A DNA stretch of 64,000 nt from Ilumatobacter sp963746265. Its GTDB lineage: Bacteria; Actinomycetota; Acidimicrobiia; Acidimicrobiales; Ilumatobacteraceae. The notes under the pieces are model-generated. The model did no database searches. It saw only the letters and a program-made list of their open reading frames with translations, and was not told the origin of the DNA. Numbering within the stretch: the first letter of the stretch is position 1; every line of letters begins with the position of its first letter. Position numbers and translations under genes: made by a program. Below are positions 59,696-64,000 of the stretch, piece after piece. The stretch spans positions 1 through 64,000 of the forward strand of contig CAVVAM010000003.1 in NCBI GenBank assembly GCA_963746265.1. The letters run 5' to 3'.

Positions 59696-60001
59696 GTGCC
59701 CACGACACTCGAACCGACCAGGGTCGTCGAACCCGATGTCGACGAACGCACCGAGCCCGACCATCCGTGGATCGTCATCGTGTGGAACGACCCCGTCAAC
59801 TTGATGAGCTACGTCACGTTCGTGCTCCAGAAGCTCTTCGGTTACTCGAACGAGAAGGCGACGGAGCTGATGCTCGACGTCCACCACAAGGGCCGCGCCG
59901 TCGTCGCCAACGGCAGCCGCGAGCAGGCCGAGATGCACGTGTTCCGGCTGCACGAGCACGGCTTGTGGGCCACGATGGAACACGACGGACCCGATGGGTG
60001 A
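59696..60001 (+). CDS. clpS: ATP-dependent Clp protease adaptor ClpS
   Basis: A 101-residue adaptor that delivers N-end-rule substrates to ClpA/ClpC. Seen: WIVIVWNDPVNLMSYVTFVL (the N-degron pocket NDPVN..xxV), KLFGYSNEKATELMLDVHHK and AEMHVFRLHEHGLWATME. GTG 59696 is chosen over ATG 59666 because a CACAAT box lies 6 nt before it. It is followed 12 bp later by the DUF2017 gene, the usual actinobacterial arrangement. Confidence 0.95.
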   Translation: MPTTLEPTRVVEPDVDERTEPDHPWIVIVWNDPVNLMSYVTFVLQKLFGYSNEKATELMLDVHHKGRAVVANGSREQAEMHVFRLHEHGLWATMEHDGPDG

Positions 60002-60013
60002 TCGGCCGAGCAC

Positions 60014-60502
60014 ATGAGCCGATTCCGTGGCCCGGTCCGACGCAAGGGCGACGGCTTCGTCGTCGATCTCGGCTCGGACGAGATCACGGTCGTACGTCGG
60101 CTCACCGGCGAGCTCCGAACCCTGCTCACCGACCCCGAACCCGACGACGAGGCGCAGACCTTGATCGCTCGGCTGTTCCCCGTCGCCTATCCCGACGACG
60201 ACGAGATGGAGGCCGAGTACCAGCGGCTCATGCGCGAGGAGCTCGTGCAGTCGAAGCTCGCGGCGTTCGACATCGTCGACGATGCACTCGACGCCCGGAC
60301 CGTGATCGACGAGGGCCAGCTGGTCGCGGTGATGCAGTCGGTCAACTCCATCCGGCTCGTGCTGGGCGCCATGCTCGACGTGTCGGACGACCCGGATGCC
60401 GGCGAGGTCGCCGAGGGCTTCGAAGACTCACCGGAGTACGCGCTGTACGGCTACCTGAGCTGGCTCCTCGAGTGGTGCGTGCGTGCCCTGACGGGTACCT
60501 GA
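60014..60502 (+). CDS. DUF2017 family protein
   Basis: A 162-residue acidic protein. The DUF2017 family is almost always encoded beside clpS in actinobacteria, as here; its function is not known. Seen: an N-terminal beta segment (RRKGDGFVVDLGSDE), VRRLTGELRTLLTD, LFPVAYPDDDEMEAEYQRLM, and a C-terminal aromatic end (YLSWLLEWCVRALT). It probably acts with the Clp system or is regulated with it. Confidence 0.9.
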   Translation: MSRFRGPVRRKGDGFVVDLGSDEITVVRRLTGELRTLLTDPEPDDEAQTLIARLFPVAYPDDDEMEAEYQRLMREELVQSKLAAFDIVDDALDARTVIDEGQLVAVMQSVNSIRLVLGAMLDVSDDPDAGEVAEGFEDSPEYALYGYLSWLLEWCVRALTGT

Positions 60503-60598
60503 CGGGTCGATATGGTCGTGGTGCCGACGCACGCAGCGCTCACCATCGGGCGACCGGCGCGCGAACCGACGACTCGACATCGACGAGGCCGCGGCTCA

Positions 60599-61381
60599 TC
60601 AGCGGCGGTCGGGTAGGAAGCGGAACCGGTCGCGCACCGCGGCGACGTGCTCGCTCGACACGTTGGCGAAGACGATCGTCTCCTCGCGGCTGCCGGTGGC
60701 GAGGAGTTCGCCGACGGGATCGATGATGCGGGAGTCGCCCGAGTAGTCGATCCCGCCTCCCGTGCCGACGCGATTGATCCCGACGACGTAGGCCTGGTTC
60801 TCGATCGCACGAGCTCGGAGCAACGTCATCCAGTGTTCGCGGCGGGCCTCGGGCCAGTTGGCCGGCACCACGTAGACGTCGGTGTCGTGGGCCAGCGACC
60901 AGAACTCGTCGGCGAAGCGCAAGTCGTAGCAGACGAACATCGAGAAGCGGACGCCGTGGACGTCGACCGTGACGAGCTCGGTGCCGGGGCGGACGAACCG
61001 ATCCTCGCCGGCGAACGAGAAGGGGTGGATCTTCCGGTATCGATGCTGAACGCCGTCGGGACCGGCAAGGACGAAGCAGTTCGACGGCCGGCGGTCGTCG
61101 ACCGGGGCGGCGGCGACGATCTCCGGACACGAGCCCCCGACCCATACGCCGTGCTCGCGGGCACATGCCGCGAGGAACTGCGACGACGGACCGCCTTCGG
61201 GCTCCGTCGTGAACTCGGGGTCGTCGAAGCCGAACCCGACGGAGAACGTCTCGGTGAGCAACACCACGTCGGCGCCCCCGCCGACGGCTCGGGCGACGAG
61301 CGGCCCCAGCCGCGCGAAGTTGGCATCGCGATCGTTCCACACGACGTCGTGCTGCACCGCGGCAACTCGCAGGGTCGCCAC
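60599..61381 (-). CDS. Nitrilase-superfamily amidohydrolase (omega-amidase-like)
   Basis: A 260-residue carbon-nitrogen hydrolase. The Glu-Lys-Cys triad is present: LTETFSVGF (Glu, about 41), HRYRKIHPFSF (Lys, about 114) and FVCYDLRFADEF (Cys, about 149). The length and motif context resemble omega-amidase/Nit2-type enzymes, which hydrolyse alpha-ketoglutaramate or alpha-ketosuccinamate. GTG 61381 follows the aminotransferase stop by one base. Together they fit the transamination/omega-amidase route. Confidence 0.87.
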   Translation of the reverse strand: MATLRVAAVQHDVVWNDRDANFARLGPLVARAVGGGADVVLLTETFSVGFGFDDPEFTTEPEGGPSSQFLAACAREHGVWVGGSCPEIVAAAPVDDRRPSNCFVLAGPDGVQHRYRKIHPFSFAGEDRFVRPGTELVTVDVHGVRFSMFVCYDLRFADEFWSLAHDTDVYVVPANWPEARREHWMTLLRARAIENQAYVVGINRVGTGGGIDYSGDSRIIDPVGELLATGSREETIVFANVSSEHVAAVRDRFRFLPDRR

Positions 61382-61382
61382 G

Positions 61383-62564
61383 TCAGCCGCCGAGCAGGGC
61401 CAGGCGCTCGACGGCGCCGTCGATGACGTCGAGCCGTTTGCAGCACGCGAACCGCACCAGGTGTCGTCCGTGTTCCGGATTGGCGTAGAAGACCTGGGTG
61501 GGCACAGCGACGACGCCGATCCGTTCGGGGAGTTCGAGGCAAAACGCGACGCCGTCACCGTCGGGGCGCACCGGGCGGATGTCGACTGTGGTGAAGTACG
61601 TCGCCTCCGGCACGTACGGGACGAACCCGGCTGCCTCGAGCCCGGGAAGCAGCCGATCGCGCTTGGCCTCCAGATCGGCTGCGAGCTCCGTGAAGAAGGC
61701 GTCCGGCAGTCGGAGGCCGGCGGCGATGGCCGGTTGGAACGGCGCACCGTTGACGTACGTGAGGAACTGCTTGGCCGTCCTGGCGGCGTCGATCATCGGC
61801 GCGGGACCGCTCATCCATCCGATCTTCCAGCCGGTCGTGTTGAAGGTCTTGCCGCCGGACGAGATCGTCAGCGTACGTTCGGCCATCTCGGGCAACGTCG
61901 CCATCGGCACGTGCTCGGCACCGCTGAACACGAGATGCTCGTAGACCTCGTCGGTCACGACCAGGAGGTCGCGTTCGCGGGCGATGCCGGCGATGAACTC
62001 GAGCTCGTCGAGGGTGAACACCTTGCCGGTCGGGTTGTGCGGCGTGTTCAGCAGGATCAGTTTGGTGGCCGACGAACACGCGGCGGCGAACTCCGCTCGG
62101 TCGAATCCGTAGCGCCCGTCGGTGCCGGGACGCAGCACCACGGGCCTCGGCACGCCTCCGGCCATCGCGATGCACGCCTGATAGCTGTCGTACATCGGTT
62201 CGAACAGGACGACCTCGTCGCCGGAGTCGAGCATGCCGAGCAACGCCCCCGCGAGTGCCTCGGTCGCACCGGCCGTGACGAGCACCTCGGTGTCGGCGTC
62301 GTACGAGAGCCCGTAGAACCGCTGCTGGTGCTCGACGATCGCCTCGCGGAGCACGGCCATGCCGGGCCCGGGTGGATACTGGTTGACCCCCGTGCGGATC
62401 GCCTCGACCGCGGCGTCGAGCACCTCGGCCGGCCCGTCGGTGTCGGGGAAGCCCTGCCCGAGATTGATCGCTCCGGTCGACGTTGCGAGGGCCGACATCT
62501 GGGCGAAGATCGTGGTGCCGAACCCGGCGAGCTTGGACGTGAGAGCGTGGTCGACGGTGGTCAC
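61383..62564 (-). CDS. Class I/II PLP-dependent aminotransferase (methionine/glutamine transaminase-like)
   Basis: A 393-residue fold-type I aminotransferase resembling kynurenine/glutamine transaminase K and bacterial YbdL. Seen: INLGQGFPDTDGP at the N-terminus, TAGATEALAGAL (phosphate-binding), LLNTPHNPTGKVF (Asn contacting PLP), VTDEVYEHLVF (Asp/Tyr) and ISSGGKTFNTTGWKIGW (Schiff-base Lys). The neighbouring omega-amidase gene suggests glutamine-dependent transamination, for instance of the methionine-salvage ketoacid. GTG 62564 has TACGCT 6 nt upstream. Confidence 0.9.
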   Translation of the reverse strand: MTTVDHALTSKLAGFGTTIFAQMSALATSTGAINLGQGFPDTDGPAEVLDAAVEAIRTGVNQYPPGPGMAVLREAIVEHQQRFYGLSYDADTEVLVTAGATEALAGALLGMLDSGDEVVLFEPMYDSYQACIAMAGGVPRPVVLRPGTDGRYGFDRAEFAAACSSATKLILLNTPHNPTGKVFTLDELEFIAGIARERDLLVVTDEVYEHLVFSGAEHVPMATLPEMAERTLTISSGGKTFNTTGWKIGWMSGPAPMIDAARTAKQFLTYVNGAPFQPAIAAGLRLPDAFFTELAADLEAKRDRLLPGLEAAGFVPYVPEATYFTTVDIRPVRPDGDGVAFCLELPERIGVVAVPTQVFYANPEHGRHLVRFACCKRLDVIDGAVERLALLGG

Positions 62565-62576
62565 GCTCGCAGCGTA
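62565..62576 (-). promoter_or_regulatory. Predicted -10 box TACGCT of the aminotransferase-amidase pair
   Basis: TACGCT (62571-62576, minus strand) lies 6 nt before GTG 62564; the two genes behind it are one base apart. Confidence 0.48.
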
Positions 62577-62588
62577 GACAGTGAACGG

Positions 62589-63845
62589 TCAGACGTGCGT
62601 GTGGATCAGCTCGGCTTGCGGGCGGCGGGCGGTGGCGACCCGGCAGGTCACACCTTCACGTTTGGCGTCGTACATGGCCCGGTCGGCGGCGACAACGAGA
62701 TCACCGAGATCGTTGCCGTGGTCTGGCCAGATGGCCACCCCGACACTGACCTTGATCCGCAACGGCTCGACGACGCCATCCAAGCGAGTGCGCCCGGCGA
62801 CCTGCTCGGCGAGTTGGAGCGCCCGACGGCTGCCCATCTCCTCGGTCGAGATCCCGGGCATGACGACGACGAATTCGTCGCCACCCCAACGAGCCACGAC
62901 GTCGCCGTCGCGAACCGCCTTGCGCAGCCTGGAAGCGATGACCTTCAGCACTTCGTCACCGGCGTGGTGCCCATGTGTGTCGTTCACCTGCTTGAAGCTG
63001 TTCAGGTCGAACAGCAGCAGGCAGGCGCCACTTTCGGCACGTTCGGCGTTCCCGAGCACGTCGGCGGCGCGGCGCTCGAACTCGCTTCGGTTGGGCAGCT
63101 TGGTGAGTGCGTCGAAACTGGCCCGCTCCAGCAGGTTCCGCTGTTCGACGAAGAGCGTCACACCGGCGAGCACCATGAGCACCACGGCCAGCGTGAAGAT
63201 GATGGCGTAGAAGCGGTACTCCTCGGGCGGCAGGCTCACATCGCTCGGGCCGGTCGCGACGACGTACACCGCGGACCCGAAGTCGGCGAGCGTGGACGTT
63301 TGACGCAGGCCCTGGTCGTCCGCGAAGCCACCGATGCCCACGCCGGCGGGCAGCAGGGTGGTCGCCTTGATCGAGTGGCCCGGCCGAACGCTGTCGAGCG
63401 CCGCGGTCGACGTGGCGAAAACCGTCACCTCGGGGCCGGCGGCGCTGATCGTCATGATCGAGTCGTAGACCGTGACGGCGGCCCCGCCGCTGGCATCGTC
63501 GGCGCTGGTGCGACGCCGCTCCTGTTCCCGCTCGAGGTCGGCCGAGTCCGGCATCGGACCCTCGCCACTGCAAGCCCGGACAGCGGCGTCGACCACGCAG
63601 ACGCCGAGACCGACGCGCATCGATGACAGTGCGTCTGCAGTGGCGATCGGATCGGTCGCAGCCATGGCCGCCACCGTGGTGGCGTCGACGAGCGACGACA
63701 GTTGAGCGGCGCCGAGCTCGGCCGATGCCGACAGACCGAGGTCACGATCACCGGCCAGCTCGGAGGTCCGGGCGACGTAACCGACGACGATGGCGACGAT
63801 CAGCACCAGGCTGAACACCAGCGATGCTCGTCGGACGAACTTCAT
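62589..63845 (-). CDS. Membrane diguanylate cyclase (GGDEF)
   Basis: A 418-residue protein. Two transmembrane helices (about 8-24 and 213-232) enclose an extracytoplasmic sensor region (about 25-210) with two Cys that may pair (LGVCVVDAAVRACSG). The cytoplasmic GGDEF domain (about 240-405) has DALTKLPNRSEFERR, FDLNSFKQVNDTHGHHAGDE and an intact active loop RWGGDEF. An RxxD inhibitory site is not obvious before the loop. It makes c-di-GMP; no EAL or HD-GYP gene is in the window. ATG 63845 is the start. The 155 bp beyond it hold no recognisable gene. Confidence 0.92.
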   Translation of the reverse strand: MKFVRRASLVFSLVLIVAIVVGYVARTSELAGDRDLGLSASAELGAAQLSSLVDATTVAAMAATDPIATADALSSMRVGLGVCVVDAAVRACSGEGPMPDSADLEREQERRRTSADDASGGAAVTVYDSIMTISAAGPEVTVFATSTAALDSVRPGHSIKATTLLPAGVGIGGFADDQGLRQTSTLADFGSAVYVVATGPSDVSLPPEEYRFYAIIFTLAVVLMVLAGVTLFVEQRNLLERASFDALTKLPNRSEFERRAADVLGNAERAESGACLLLFDLNSFKQVNDTHGHHAGDEVLKVIASRLRKAVRDGDVVARWGGDEFVVVMPGISTEEMGSRRALQLAEQVAGRTRLDGVVEPLRIKVSVGVAIWPDHGNDLGDLVVAADRAMYDAKREGVTCRVATARRPQAELIHTHV

Positions 63846-64000
63846 GCTTCGTCATCGGGGCGCCGCGATCCGACTTGAGCGGCCAATTCGGTTCTTGAAC
63901 TGGAGTTTGCAGACCCGACTCGATATCGACGCTATCCCACCGGCGATGTGCTCGATTTCACCGACCGGACCGGGCCGGGCGGCCCGTTGCGTTCCTGCTC

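Noticed and set aside
1..64000. tRNA, rRNA or riboswitch genes
   Set aside because: No cloverleaf-like segment with a TTC loop, rRNA core sequence or known riboswitch core was noticed in the intergenic regions; a covariance-model scan would be needed to exclude small RNAs.

Overview
The window is 64 kb of high-GC DNA that is almost wholly coding. Genes are closely packed and often joined by 4-bp GTGA/ATGA stop-start overlaps. Several features point to an actinobacterium: two WhiB proteins, an orphan GlnR-type regulator beside glutamine synthetase genes, a ClpS-DUF2017 pair, a caa3-type oxidase with a subunit II-cytochrome c fusion, and secreted proteins carrying the VPAR...VNGF surface repeat. 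The gene mix resembles Acidimicrobiia such as Ilumatobacter; that placement is from memory, not from a tree. I see no rRNA, tRNA, CRISPR array, transposase or phage gene.

Layout. 0-4 kb: end of a molybdenum hydroxylase, then a minus-strand run of DUF, NUDIX, DUF1992 and lipoprotein genes. 4.1-8.1 kb: glycine-betaine-type ABC importer, with the binding protein divergent from an ATPase and a double-length permease. 8.3-11.6 kb: nitrogen cluster glnII, glnA and glnR, with 11-bp-phased half-sites before glnII. 11.7-16.8 kb: secreted metzincin with three near-identical 381-bp repeats, a PAS-GAF-PP2C phosphatase and an SGNH lipoprotein. 17-23 kb: group II decarboxylase, RidA, a miniature [2Fe-2S]-molybdopterin fusion protein, and envelope proteins (helix-hairpin-helix plus FAS1/OmpA). 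22.9-25.3 kb: Fe-S locus with an A-type carrier, a SufR-like regulator and Mrp. 25.3-27.1 kb: a two-gene cassette of unknown function. 27.1-30.8 kb: NUDIX, a thioredoxin-like protein, two WhiB paralogues around a small gene, and a largely non-coding stretch. 30.8-39 kb: housekeeping enzymes (Orn, M20 hydrolase, CoaA, HAD), then a solitary N6-adenine methyltransferase. 39-43.7 kb: an ECF sigma/anti-sigma pair whose sigma gene heads an overlapping operon of cytochrome c, SCO1, cupredoxin and a membrane protein, facing a TlpA/PCuAC pair. 43.7-48.6 kb: MetAP, a two-component system, PdxH and SerS. 48.6-57.3 kb: cytochrome oxidase operon. 57.4-64 kb: DUF1479, CtaB, ClpS-DUF2017, an omega-amidase-like/aminotransferase pair and a diguanylate cyclase.

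Most notable observations. (1) The oxidase operon starts with a subunit I homologue that keeps the fold signatures but lacks every heme and copper ligand, followed by a degenerate subunit III-like protein; a fully liganded subunit I lies further down the same operon. (2) An ECF sigma gene is translationally chained to copper-delivery genes. (3) About sixteen genes show a TANNNT box 6-8 nt before the start codon and usually no Shine-Dalgarno, the pattern expected of leaderless mRNAs. (4) glnA is coupled to glnR by a 4-bp overlap, and phased half-sites precede glnII. Everything here was read by eye from the sequence; family names rest on remembered motifs, not on database searches.
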